Under the pieces are notes generated by a model. The model searched no databases and was not told the origin of the DNA. It saw only the letters and a list, made by a program, of their open reading frames with translations. 64,000 nt of DNA from Atrichornis clamosus (lineage: Eukaryota; Chordata; Aves; Passeriformes; Menuridae): positions 124,001-188,000 of the forward strand of contig WBMZ01003425.1 of NCBI GenBank assembly GCA_013400975.1, written 5' to 3'. Of this stretch, positions 36,681 through 50,000 are shown piece after piece. How positions within the stretch are numbered: the stretch's first letter is position 1; every line of letters starts with the position of its first letter. A program made the translations under genes and the position numbers.

Positions 36681-37789
36681 ATATACTGTCAATGTAAGTG
36701 TTGTCAAATGAAGAAGGGGATGATACAAAGCAAACCCAAAGTCTAATAAAACGATAAATATTTAATATTTACTTGTGAGCAAACCCCATTTTTGTTTGAA
36801 CATTGCAGAGCCCTGACAGTTTCAGCTGAGATGGCAGAAATGTAGCTAAGGAAACATAAATGTCAGTTAAAACTTCCACCTGAGATAAACAAGCTTAGAA
36901 GACCTAAACAAGTTCAACAGGTGCATTTTGAAAGCCTTGACCACAACTTCTGTGGTCAGCATGAGGCATTTGATAAGGTGGTTTCAAAAAGTTTTCTTTC
37001 TGACTCGGTCAGGTCTAAAAGGATACCAGTCCTCAGTTATTCCCTATGAGATTTGGAGTCATCAGTCAAATACAAGTTCTGTGTTCATCAGTCCATGAAC
37101 TATGAAGTTAGAAAGTCTATGCTCAAACTTGTTTTTATTCTTCTAATCTGGGAATCTGAAGTCACATACTGTTGTGGGTCCTCACTAAATACTTATTTTG
37201 CTTATACGCTATTTTTCTTTCCTATGTCTGGCAATGTGCTACACCTGGAATAACCTTTGGGGCAAGAACAGCTTTGTCATTTCATGTGATCAAGCATCAC
37301 CCTGCAGGGCAAGTGCACAAGGTGCATCTCTGGTTGCATTTCTGCAGATTTCATTTATAAAGAGAGTCATTACTTGGCTACAGCTTTGCAGTGACGTTTA
37401 ACTGAGTTGTATATGAATAATTTCTCATAATAGCAGTACAGAATTACTCACGGTAAGTACTTCACAATGTTGCTTAGGACTCAGTAAAACTACAAGTTAT
37501 CTTTTTAAAATTCAGGGAAATATCCTAAATTTAACCTAAAGTAGGATCTCCTATCAAGAGCAAGTTGAAAAATCTTATGGAAAGAATGAAAAAAACCCCA
37601 GAAGCTGCTTAAAACTTTCAGGTTGAAGCAGCAACACAAGATCTGATGCCTACACCATGGTTTCTGTTTCAAAACATGACATTTAATGTATTGTTTCATT
37701 TGTTGACTTGTCTGAATAATTTTATATACTCATACCAACTGACAAAGAGAAAGCACAGAGAAAAACTAGATTAAATTGTTTAGATAGAA
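36681..37789. other. Noncoding DNA, no gene seen
   Basis: AT-rich, with short overlapping plus-strand frames at 37,050-37,400 that are unremarkable. Confidence 0.5.
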
Positions 37790-38010
37790 AGAATTCCATT
37801 TAAGCGTAATTCCCCCGATAGCATTAATTTGGTAAAAGCCCTGGTACATGACCCAATCCTAACCTTATATTGAGCAGTCAAAGATAGCAAAAAAATTCAT
37901 TGTCAATTCCAAGTTGCAATTGCACTTGTTTGCCACCAACAAAGGCACCTTATATCGTGTGTGCAAAGTAACTAATAAGTGCCTGATTGAAGTTTTGACT
38001 TCTATTAGTC
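37790..38010. promoter_or_regulatory. Candidate regulatory element
   Basis: Includes the words GTAATTCCCCCGATAG and GCATTAATTTGG, a 10-base palindrome TGCAATTGCA (37,915-37,924, C/EBP-like half-sites) and two isolated CpGs in an otherwise CpG-poor region. No frame is open for any length. Offered as an enhancer-like stretch on composition alone. Confidence 0.18.
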
Positions 38011-40769
38011 CAGCCAAGGCCAGAGCAATTTTCTGGGTTTGAATGTCCAGGGTTTAGTTGGATTCCCTTGAGGATGAGCAGGAAATACTGCTAGACAAAA
38101 GATGCTCTGTGGCTGAACTGCTTCTTCTGCATTCAGTGCCATTGCACTGCTCCAGCTGCTCTAGCCCAGCTGCTAATAATGTTTTTGTATGTCAGCCCTG
38201 GCTCCCAATAAAGACAAGGACATTATTCTTAAATCACATGTGAAGGTGTGATAATCAAGACACTGCATTCAGTCCTGGTGGGGATTTTGATAATACCACT
38301 TCTCCAGATTATATCACAATCTTTTGTTTGGGTGCCACAGAAATAATTGGAGTGTAATTTGCAAACAGGTAGATGAGAACTAACAGTATCTGTGATTTTT
38401 AATGTATTTGGGAATCAGTGAAATTATAACCACATTAACACAGACTGACTGATGATTCTGGAAACTTTATGCTGATCAGTGAATGCACAAAGCACTCACC
38501 TGATTCAGGGTCTGGGTAACAAGCACTGACTTCAAAGGGATTTGAATCAGGCTTTTGAGATTTACTATGTTAACTGTGAATAGCCCACACTTCACTGGTG
38601 TTGAAAAGCACAGTCATTTTCAGTCAACCTTCTCCCTCCTTATACCTTGCAGGGTTTACAGCGTATTGCAGGTTATTACTTGTTTTTATTAAATCCACTT
38701 TGAAGCCTGGGGCTAAATCCTAAAGTCCTTGCCCAGCCCTTCCCTTCTTCCCCCAGACAAACATCCCCACAGCCTGCAATGGGAGGCCTGAAATCAGAGC
38801 AGGTAGAAATAATGGAATCTGCTTAAATCTAACATCTGCTCTTTGTTAACTGGTTTATCATGTTGTTCCTTTATTCGCTGGATAAACATACTTTATAGTA
38901 GTGTTATCCTTTATGGGCACTAATAAGGAGGGAGGGATTATACACAGAACTTTTTTACTTGTTCTGTAAATTTGATCATGAAGAGTTTCCACCAAAGGAG
39001 ATTTTATTGAAGCTATTACTTATCTTGTGGTTCAGTCAGTGCAGACCTATAAGATCTGCAAAGTTTACAAGGTGCTAAACAAACCCCAAACCAATGAGAT
39101 TAACTGGGATAGATGTCAGGGTAATTATAGGCAATAATGCCATCTACAGAGTCCTGAGCATTCAGAATAGAAAACAATGTTTTATATTTAAAAGATCAAA
39201 TAAAATATTTTCCTTCCTTCCTGGAATCAAAATTGAATAGGAATTGTATATTGAAGTTTGAAATCCTGAATTAAAGAGTAATTCCTCTAAACCTATGGGA
39301 AATCACTATTGTTGGGCCATTAACACATACAGTGCTCTACTAAGAACAGAGCCCCACTGGTGAGGAGTGCTGGAGAAGCAGCTGTTGTCCGTCCCAAGCA
39401 GGCGTTGTTGGAACCAAATGAGCTAGGACCTTCACATTTCCCACAAGTATTACTTTAAAATGATTGCTGTTACTCAACTTCTTCCCATTCCGCAGTACTT
39501 TAAGCCCATCTCCTCCTCACCCACCACAGCCCTGTGTCCACTTCATCCGGAGCTCCCAGCACCCGAGTGGGTGAAGTGCCCGAGCAGCACCTGTGCACGC
39601 AGAATCTGAGCATTCTGCTTCTCCTCACCACTCAGGGTGGTGCAGAGGACTTCTGCACCTGTCCCACAGAGCACAGGAAGTACCTGTCAGTGCAAAGGGC
39701 TGCATGGGGATTTCCCGTTCTTATTTGGGACCCAGGAAAACAGGGACTCGTGCTTTGTTTTTCACGTTATCTCTTAGACACACACACAGTGCATGAGTAA
39801 CTCCACTGGTGGTCCCAGAGCTGCTGTGTGGAGTAGGGAGACAGACTACTCTTCTCAGTGGATATTTTCCCTTGGATGTAGGGGGTTGATGACACTGGAG
39901 AAAATGTCTCTTATCTGAACATAGTGACCATTTAACAAGTGACATAACTAGGATAAGCAAATTGGCACAGTTCTGCTTTGGCTGAAATAACACTCAGCTG
40001 GAACATTCACCATAAAAAAAAAGATCGCTCCCAACAAACAAAAATTCCCATCTTTTCTACATTTTAAAAAAGAAATTTTTGGATTTCCTCAAGCCTGCAA
40101 GAGGCTTTTCATATCACCTATTATGGATTTGCTCCTGGGTATAAGGGAAAGGTAGGATCCTTTATGGTTGCAGTCAATAATAAATGGAAGGGGAATGAAG
40201 GAGATTATTGCTTAAATCCCCCCAAACCTGCTGCAGTTACACCCAAGTTGTAGTAAGAGAATGGACACATACAGACTTACAATGACCTGTGCATGGTTTA
40301 ATGAATGCCAACACCTTCAGGGGAAATCAGAATATTTAAATAGACACAATCATTTCAGTTCAGTGTAGTTGCTAGAGAAGTTCGTCACTTGCATGTGTAT
40401 CATGATGTTGAAAAGCTTTTTAAAGAAGCATGATAAGTGAAACCATGAATAGAACTGGTTAAAATTGAACCTCGTCAATCAGCTGACAGAACAGAGACAT
40501 GCCAGTTAATTTCTAGAGGCCTTTAGGCATGTATTTATTACTTGATTTCTAATCAAAATTATATAAACAACAGGAAAAAGTGCAATTGCAGGTCTGTTGT
40601 GATACAAAACAAGTCCAAAAAGCTATGGATATTTGCAGCTGCACATTTCTAAACTAATATACTTACATGCTGCCAAGACTAATATACTTTATTTGATTTC
40701 TGGCTGCAAAAACCAATGATATATGTTAACCTGGTATCTGATTTTCAGCAAGGATACCTAAGTACTATT
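38011..40769. other. Noncoding DNA, no gene seen
   Basis: The segment 39,330-39,720 is GC-richer, with a few CpGs, and three overlapping frames of 67-90 codons (two plus, one minus) with no recognisable domain. A short CA run lies at 39,779-39,788. No exon, transposon or RNA gene can be defended. Confidence 0.5.
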
Positions 40770-41010
40770 TAACACTGACAGTTATAGATAGCTTTGCATT
40801 TAACTGGAGTCTCCCTTGACCTCAATTACCACATTAAAATATTGTTAACAAATTTAGAGTCAAATTGGCATTTATTATACAAGATTAGGTTCACTCTGAG
40901 TAATTTACATATTGTCATCAGGTCTGCCAACTGCTTACAACTTCATGTAATTTGGGGAAAACAGCCAACATTGATATTATCAGAGCAGATTCAATGACAA
41001 ATAATAAAGT
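40770..41010. promoter_or_regulatory. Candidate AT-rich regulatory element
   Basis: Contains CAATTACC and TTGTTAAC (HNF1/homeodomain-like), TTTGCAT (a POU partial site) and ATTATCA words without simple-sequence character. Supported by motif density only. Confidence 0.15.
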
Positions 41011-44000
41011 TTTGTTTCCACGACAAAGTGGAATTTTCCCTTTGACAGTAATAGACACACGGACAAAAGCTATTATCCTACACACGGTCTGAATCCTTTG
41101 CACCCCAATTTAAAGAATTCATATATACAAAGAGGAAAACTTCCATAATTTGACCTGTATGAACTGTTTTTCAGTTTGAAGTGGTGTGTGTGACACAGTT
41201 AACCTGATGCTTTTGTAGCAGTGATGGTTTTGTGATGTATTTCAGCATTAACATCACTACTGCAGGTAACAAAATACTGAATCTGTTTCCCCTATTTTCG
41301 CATGCTTATGTGTTCAAGGTGACACATGAAAGATGAGAATGAAAAAGTGTGTACACTCGTGTATGAAATACATGAAAAAATAAAATACATATGAATGTGT
41401 TTCACTTGTACCTCTTAGATTAACAGGTTTTCCGATATTTAGAATTGATGACTCTCTCCTGTTTCAACCTATTTTTGTGCCCCTTTAAATTTTAGTCATA
41501 AGGGAATAAGTCACACAGCATTAGTAATCTAACTTTGATCAGCCTTGGAAGTCCCATGAGAAAAAGTCATGAAGCCTCTGCTCAGTTTAAAGTCGATCCC
41601 TAATCGGACAAAATACCTAATAATTTCAGTAATGATTTTATAAGGACTCTGGGATTTGTTCTACTCTTCCTAAGCAATGCAGAAGAGGGATCATAGAGTA
41701 CTTCCAGTCTGCCCTCAATCTAAAAGGATATTTAGTGCATTAAGGAAGATCTCATAAGAAATGCTTTCTTAAAGGCAGATTCTGCAGTCTGGGAGATTTT
41801 CAAGGTATGTAATCCCTTTAGCAGAAACATCAATTTATCTCAGCATGCTGTAAAAACCATAATAGCAAACAAAACTACAAATCCAGAGATCAGTTTCTGC
41901 CTGATATTCAGCCTTAAGTGTTTCTTGAGACCTGCAGACATTCTGGGCAATTCTTTGGTTGCTTCTAAAAATTATTTATCTTATTTTCACTGTAAATCTT
42001 CAGAATTGCATGCAACTCTATGGCTGGTCTGCTCCAACTGCTTATATTATGGGTTGCATATTTGCAGTGCTTTCATTCTAGCTTGCCCAACTTTGTAGAT
42101 CTGCCATTCCTTCATCTTGCCAGTAAGTCTTTTTTTTTCTTTTTTAGGAGGAAAAAATGTTTTAGAGTAAACTAAAGGGAGAAACTTTGTATTGAAGTTG
42201 TAGAGGTTCTCAAAGAACTTAATCTGCCTGAAGACATTTTCTACATGAATCAGTCAGAATCTGAAGGTTTTTTTGAAGAGTTCTCATGAAATTCCCTGAA
42301 GACCTTTCTACTTGCAAAAACCAAGACACTCCTACTACTCCTGAACTACCAAAAGAAAAACTAAGGCATATTTCAAGCCCAATTGAAGTTCTGACCCTGA
42401 AAGAGACTCTTTAAACTTAAGTAGGTTCTTTGGGTTTAGGAGTTTTGTTAGAAAACATTCATGGTGGTCAAAACCAAAATACTTCTTGCTCACAGAGATA
42501 GGTCAAAATAACTGTTGTTAGTTGTCTAGGGGTTTGTTTGTTTTTTGTGGTTTTTTTGGTTGTTTTCCTTTTTTCCTTTTTAATAAGGAAAATGAACATA
42601 TTTTGGAATATTCCTCTTAGATATTAAAATTAGCAAGTTTACATAAAATAAAGATTACACGAGTGAAATTAGAAAATTTTGCTGTCATTATAAAGATGAG
42701 TAACTCCTTTTTATTTTAACAGCATATTCTGTTAAAAGAGTCAGAGCCTTCCAACAACCTCATCTCAAGGGGCTGTGTTCAATGTTATGCTGAGGGGAAA
42801 AAAAAAAATCAGATAATATCCAAGTAGTGAAAATTTTTCAGCAATATTTGACTCTTATAAAGGACTTGAGGCATTTCTATCCCATAAACCAAAAGAATTT
42901 CAGATTCAGAATGCATGGGACTGTCAGTTTGGCCTTACAACTCTTTTTTTGGCCTTCCCTGAGGACAAGACTAAAAAACGCTGCAGGTTTTTCATGATTA
43001 CATTTACAGCCAAGCAGGATCTCACTGAGTTAATAGCTTGCTCCAGTTAGGATTTCTGGGTATTCTGAAACCTGGGAGACTGATAATTTTGGATAAAATG
43101 CTCTAAGTAGTGGCCTCTGTGCAAATAGTGGCCAAAGGCACAAACCAGATATTCTATTCATTAACTAAAATGAGGTAAGCTGAGGTACTTTTCAGAATAC
43201 AGCTTAACTAAGGAACATTAAGAATCAAATATCACAGCAACTGCTGTCCTGGAAATATTATATACTGCCTAATCACTGGTGATGAGATTGACAAGGTAAA
43301 TTTAGCAAAATAAATATCCATACACATCCAATATACTCTGCTGTGAAAATGCATTTGACAGACTCTAAAGTCAGGTTCACCTGGACTACCAGTGCATTGT
43401 CAAACCTGGTACTGTCCTCAGCACTGAGGCTACGAGTGTGGCTTGGCAGAAAAGTTGCTTCCTGTGAGCTGAAATAGCTGCTATGGATGTGGTGCTCTAA
43501 AATGCCTCACTGGATGGATCTTCAGAGTGCATGAGACCTCTCTGACGTTTTCAAAAATTACCACCTCCTTTGGTGAACAGAGAACTGATGGAGTTCACAA
43601 GCTGAAGGTTTCTCCCTCAACTGCCCAATGATTTGGGCTCTGTTCAAGCGAACTCCCTTCAGCTTGGAATAGGACCCAAGTGAAACCAGTTTACAGCATG
43701 GTTTGCCAGGGGATTAGTATTCAGCTGCATTATTCTGGGCTTCTTGTTTCAACTACATATTTTTCACAAAATTTTGATCTTTCTAGTCCTCAGGAAAGCC
43801 AGTATCCTTATCTACATCTAGAGATTTTCAGTGGAATTTAATGTGCTTGCTGAAAATCCTTGTAATACAGACCATAAGTGCCAGGTCACTACAACAATTG
43901 CTGGTGTAGCATTGCTGTAAGATTTATTGCTTGCCATTTGAAATGTGAATGTGTGCCTCCACACAATCTCTGAGGGACCAGGCAGTTCTTATACAATTAC

Positions 44001-46971
44001 AGTGCCATCCTATACACCTCAGAGTCAACCCTCTTGTAGATCAACAGCTCTTACTATAAAATGCCAGTAACCTAATAACAGTACATTAGACAGTTTATGA
44101 AACTCTTCTCATTCTGTAAATACATCTTGCAAATAGAAAAGGGTCCTAAAACATACCCTATAACTTGACCATTTCAAGACAGGGTTAGATGTCATTCCAG
44201 GAGTTTTCATAGAGAAAGCTATTGCAGCAACCTATGGACTGAAAGACAAGTAGTTTTTCTTACCTTTCTATATAAAAGACTTCTGTGTGCATCACAGAAG
44301 CTTTTCAATTTTATTATAAAACCTCATTACTTCTTTTTATTGCAGACTTAGTGGAGCCTTCTTGTAGAAATTAATCATATGATTAACTATGAGATGGTCT
44401 TTTAATACTGTATAAACCATATATTGCTAAATGTCCTTCTTGACCCTTTATTTGCAACTTGGGTATTCTCATAGGACAGAAAATAAGAGACAAATCAATG
44501 CAATAAGATATTTCATCCAGGGCTTCCTGCCCTACCTTAAACTCACATTATTTTAAATCTTATTATGCAGGGAAGGTATGGGATCAAATTCACAGCTGTC
44601 AGAAGCCATTAGAGTCAGTGGAACTCTACCTGCTTATTCTAACAGGGAATCTGGCCAACATCATACATTTTATTCTTGATTACCTTAACACCTTTAACAG
44701 GGGAAGTTTTGCAGTACAGTGGTGATAGAGTACAGCACCTCCAAGTTAAAGACACTGCCCAACACAAGATGCACAAACTTTAAAGGCAATGAGTCTGCAC
44801 AAGATGCTGCAGATAGAAGTTATCAAGAGCAGAGGTATTCAGAACAGACAAAATGGGAAAAAAGTCCGACCCAAACATAAGCTCTACTACTCCTGGGTTT
44901 CCTATATCTATGTGTGAATCTACAGCTGCACAGAAACAGCCCTTTGCCTTCGCTTTGCCCCTTACATGGCAGAGCTGCTGTTGCCACTTTTGCAGGAAAT
45001 CCAATCTGCAAATTCAAACCGGATTCAAATCTCTCTCTTGGAGGAGTCACACTGCATGAGCCAATCCCCACCCCACGCTACAGCAGCTGTCCCAGGACCC
45101 TCTTTCAGTCCTTATCATTATCCTGAGTAGGAGCATTTGTCAGCCTATTAAGTGAAGCAAATGTCAGTCAAGGTATCTGCAGCACCTGAGAGCTTTTTTC
45201 ACAGCTCAAAGCCACAGCACATGAACCTTGCTGTGGAGGCTCTAGAGACTCCTTGGGAAAGAGATTTTATTATGTATTTACACTGTGTCCTTCCATTCAG
45301 GTAGTGATGCTGCAGCCGTGCCACCTTCTTCGCTGTGCTCAAGGCAGGCAGGTCTCACATGAGCACCTGGGCATGTGGTAGCTGAAATTCCCTTTGAATT
45401 GGAGCAATGTTTTCACCCAAGGTGAAACCTGCTCCACCAACCCCCACAGCCTCTGAGGTTAGTTTTTGCTATTTCAGAGATTCTACAAGATTCTACTTGC
45501 TTTAATCAGCAGCTCTGCCTAATGGCCAAAGCTGTCCTCTAAGGGAAAGAAATGAAAGAGTTCTGAGACTTATTGAATATTTTTCAGACTTTTCCATTGG
45601 GTCAGCATAAGGAATTTTAGGGGCTTAGTGCTTAGGGTTTTAGTTTTTAATTGTAGACTTTTAAAACAGAAATATTTAATGAAATACAGAAAGTTTATGC
45701 TGCTATCAAACATTTTCTAAAAGTTTATATCCAGCATATTTAATTGAGGGTTTATACTGACATACTTCAGATCTGATTCTTCAACATTTCTCAGTTAACA
45801 CACTTGTAGGCTATCCACACTAGTCAAAGGTGTGCAAGTGTCTGGGAGGGCAGAGAGGTGTGTACTTAGACATTTGTGCCAATCTACCATGGATTTTCCC
45901 TGACAGCAACTTAAAACACCTTTGTTCTTTTGTAAACCTGAGCTGGAGCTTGGAGCTCATCACTGCTCAGCACTGATTGTACCTGAGAAAAGTACCTGTA
46001 AAAGTCCTTAATGTTTTAAGTTAGCTCTCTGCTGTTGATGTAACGGTGTAAGAGATTTTTTATGTGCATTATTTAGGAGTTTCAAAACAGTGTAGGGAAA
46101 CATCAGCAACATTATTTTTAATTTTAGAACAAAATAAAATGCAAATTGCTAATTTAAAATACGGCCTGCTAACCTTCAATCACTTGTACATTTTTATAGA
46201 ACTGCAGGATCCAACTGGGCTAAAATGCAGATTTTGTAGAGGGCTGGGTACTGCAGTGAGATCTAAGACATCCCTGGAGGGGTTCAGCAGAAACAATGAA
46301 ATGTGGATAATGGGGAAAAATATTTCAGCCTCAGGAGTGGGATTCCAATCTCTCCACAAGAATAAAACTGGAATAACTTTTCTGAAATCAAACGAGGTTG
46401 CTCACAGAGAGAAGAAAATCAGACTTTGATATATTTAAATACAAACCCAGCATGGATTACATTTACTTTCTACCCGATGGAGATTGTATCCAAATCTGCT
46501 GCTCACCATGATGTGTATTATATAGAGATGTGAAAGCTGATGCAAGTGAATATGCATAGCCCTGGCAATCGTCTCTAGTTTATTTTAGTGCATTGCAGGA
46601 CAGTCCAATATTATCCACTTCAGAACAAACTTGTCTTTTCAGCTATTTCTACAGCGAATGAAGTGTGTGCCTTCTACTGCAGTTCTACTCAAATCCATCT
46701 ATCATTTTATTGACCTGCTGAGAAAAAAAAAGTCCCTTTTTCAGCTCACAGATATGAGTTCTTCATGACTACAGAGCAGAGATATTGCCAAAGATATTTA
46801 AAAAGCTGGAGATGCATTTTAATTGTGTAAATGTATGATGCAAGAGAGGGAGGAAAAAAAAAAGACTAGTAAGCCTCCTTACAGGAATTATGTCCTGCAG
46901 AATACAGGAACTTGGTTAAAGATGAAATCCTTATTATAAATTAAAAAAAACCAAAACCAACAAACCAACAT
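41011..46971. other. Noncoding DNA, no gene seen
   Basis: A T-rich low-complexity tract occupies about 42,532-42,585. A pyrimidine tract plus TTTTAG at 42,129-42,148 and TTTTTATTGCAG at 44,334-44,345 look like splice acceptors but lack partner donors. A 121-codon frame at 46,064-46,429 has no known domain. A/C-rich low-complexity sequence lies at 46,941-46,970. Confidence 0.5.
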
Positions 46972-47011
46972 AGAGGGAACCCAGTACTGACAGAGGGAAC
47001 CCAGCACTGGC
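46972..47011. repeat. Two-copy tandem duplication, 20-base unit
   Basis: AGAGGGAACCCAGTACTGAC is followed directly by AGAGGGAACCCAGCACTGGC (18 of 20 identical), and a partial third unit (AGAG) follows. A small local duplication. Confidence 0.85.
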
Positions 47012-50000
47012 AGAGCAGCTGAGCCTAGTTTATCCTTGGCACATGGCACCATGTGAAACCTGCCCCACTCTGTTTGGTTTGTCTGCAGCCATAGATCCCT
47101 GAAGCTCAGATTCACCTCACCTCTTGGACGCTCCCTCTTCATTCCAAGCCAGCTCAGACCTGCCTGGGAAAGGCTCTGTGGGCAGAGACTCTCCAGGACA
47201 ACGTGGGATTTTTCTTTTTGTTGGGAGGAAGACCCTCCCCGGTGGGTGGGAGGGAAGAGGTAGAAGCCCCATAACTCACACTGTAGCAAACAGTCCACAA
47301 TGCACCTGCAGCTCATGGAGCTCTGCCCTGCTCAAGTGAGTAATTTGGGGCAGTCTGGGGCTTCAGAACACTTAAATATTACATTAACCCAGGTAATCTC
47401 CTTTACTAGTGCAGTGTAAGGGGTATCAGTACAATACAGAAGACAAAACACACCTTTAACAGAGGCCAGTTGGCAGAAGCTGACATGATGTTGCACTTTG
47501 TTAGCAACAGACAATTTCAGTTGTGCTCTAGCTCATTGTTACAAATTCTGCATAATTCAGCTGCTGAAGCATTTTTAAGTTACAAATACCATGAATTCTT
47601 TTGGTGCCTTCCAAGCTTGGTCATGTATGTTAAGTTTCTGGCCTGTAAGCCAGTTTGGGTTCCTCACCCATTTGATTTGATAGATAAGAACACACGACAG
47701 AAAACACAGAATACAGTTCTTTGATGTTATCAGCATTAAACCTGTACCTGTGCTTTACCAGTCATAAAATCTCTAGCCCAAAATGATACATCAGCATTTT
47801 TCATCGAATGCTGGTGAAGGGAGACAGGGCATTAGTCTGAGTAAGCTATACAATTTGTCACAATTTTTTGTGTGATCATGGTCACACCATTTCATTTTCC
47901 CATCCACCTTTCCAGACAGTCAGTAAGGAAAAATAGAATATCAATAGTTTTCAGAACCGTATATTCATGTTTGTAGGATATTCAAATATTATTGGAATGG
48001 AACCATCTTATTCCTTAGATAGATGAATATCAAATCAAGAAAAAGGTAGATATTCAGACTGTCTATATTGATTTTGTTCCTCAGATGAATGTAAGTATCC
48101 TTATAAAGTCCTGAAATTCCAGTTTCTCATATGGCATGGAAATGCTGTTTGTCCCTTTAAAGCAGTGGTCTTTTGGCAGCAATCTAATTCTAATTAAAGA
48201 CCTTTTACACCTTTTGTTTGATCTCTTCCCCTTTTTTATTCCCAGTACCTGTCTGTGTGATTTTTTTTCTAGCAACATCTCTCATTTCTGACAGAGGTAG
48301 CACATGGTTGGCTGAGAAATTCATCTCCACCCAGCAGTTCCCTGTACAGTGGCGAAACCTGAGCTGTCTTCTTGCTACTGACAGAGAAACCTTAGTTTTG
48401 GTCATGTCCCTATCACTGTCTTTGCTAAATTTGTGGTTGAAAGAAAGGTACAATTTGGAACTTAAAATCAATGATAATTCGTGTTTGTGCAAATTATCTC
48501 TAAGTGAAAGACTCAATTTTATCTAATATCATACTGATTGGAAATCCATATTTAAAAAAAAAATATTTTTAAGCATCTCGCAAACTCATCCTTAAAGACC
48601 TGGACTGAAAACATTTTACAAGAGAGGAGCATGTCTCCCTATAAAGATTCAGATCTTAAAACTTAAGAAAAATCAGAACTGATGTGTTGATAGAAATGTT
48701 AAATAAGCTTTGGATGACGACACCTATGCTGTTGCAGATTTGTGAAAATAGGAAGAAATAGTCACAAATGGAATCGTTTCAAAATCTTTCCCACTCTATA
48801 CAGCACAGTGCAACACAACAAATACATGGAGTAATCTCACTGAGAGAAGCAATGACATCACACATTATCTTTCAAGGGATTAAATGCGTAGCTTCTGACA
48901 CGCACACCCCCCCATCCTCCCCTGCTGCACCAGTCTTGACAATTGCACAAGAAATTAGGCAGCTGAACTTACAAACCCATCAGGTCTGACTCCGCCCCCC
49001 TTTCCTTTTAGCGGGAATACAAGCAGTAAATAAATGAACTGCTTGGAACTCTGATAAGCTTAGCCAGCATTATGCTCCTTCACAGCAGCACTCAATGCCA
49101 TACTTTCTCATTGTACATATTTGGGACCCTACTTCAAGATAATTTTCCACATGCTCTGACCTTCTTTAGCACTTTTGCTTTGGCTCCACTTTCTCTGAAT
49201 TTAAAAAAAAAAACCAAAAACAACCCACCCCAGGTTTTTCTTTCTTATTTGCAAGGCACATGCTATTTTCCCTGCATCTGCTGACTCAGTGCCAGAGGTA
49301 AGTTCCTGCCTCTCTTCATCTCACCCACCTACCTTTTTTTTTTTTTTTTTAAAGAGCACTTACATTCTCTCCTGTGTTGTCCTTAGTTTGGGTGCACTTC
49401 CCAGGAATCTCTGGAAATCTACAGAGGAATTTTCACCTAAAAATCAGTTTAAAAGTCCTATTCCCTATGATGCCAGTCAAGCCCCTGATAAAATGAGTTG
49501 AGGCCTGTGCTGAGCTACTGCCTGATGTTCTGGGGCAAGACACCTCAAAGCCCCCTGACTCCTGCCTGCTCTCTGGCTGGACACAGCACCAAGCACAGGG
49601 TCTCGGATCAGCAGTCATCCATCTTATGATAAGACAGTTAATAGTGATCTAAATTAGCCTCAGACATGCCATTGATTTGGTGATGCTATATGATCTGCGT
49701 GGCACTAGAACATATATCTATCTCCAGATGACTTCAGTATTTTTTTGCCCATTCCAGGATTCCTCACTCCTTCAAATCTTTTTTCTCTAACTTACAGAAC
49801 ACAGGTCAGTTCAACCCTTCTTTATAAGTCATACTTTCAAAACCTTAAATCATGCATTTGTTTGCCTTCCACTGCACTTTTACAAGCTCAGTCAGCAATG
49901 TCCTTCCTATAATACATTGCAGAATTGCAGATACTCCAAATGGAGCCTGACTAGCGATTTTCAAAGTGGCAGAGTTACTGTAGTAGTAACAACACACATT

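Noticed and set aside
42113..42150. GTAAGT followed closely by a T-rich tract and AG, resembling a tiny intron
   Set aside because: The interval is far below the minimum vertebrate intron length and there is no open frame on either side.
46888..47316. Minus-strand frame of 142 codons
   Set aside because: It crosses A/C-rich low-complexity DNA and a tandem duplication, shows no domain or exon boundaries, and its length is within chance expectation.
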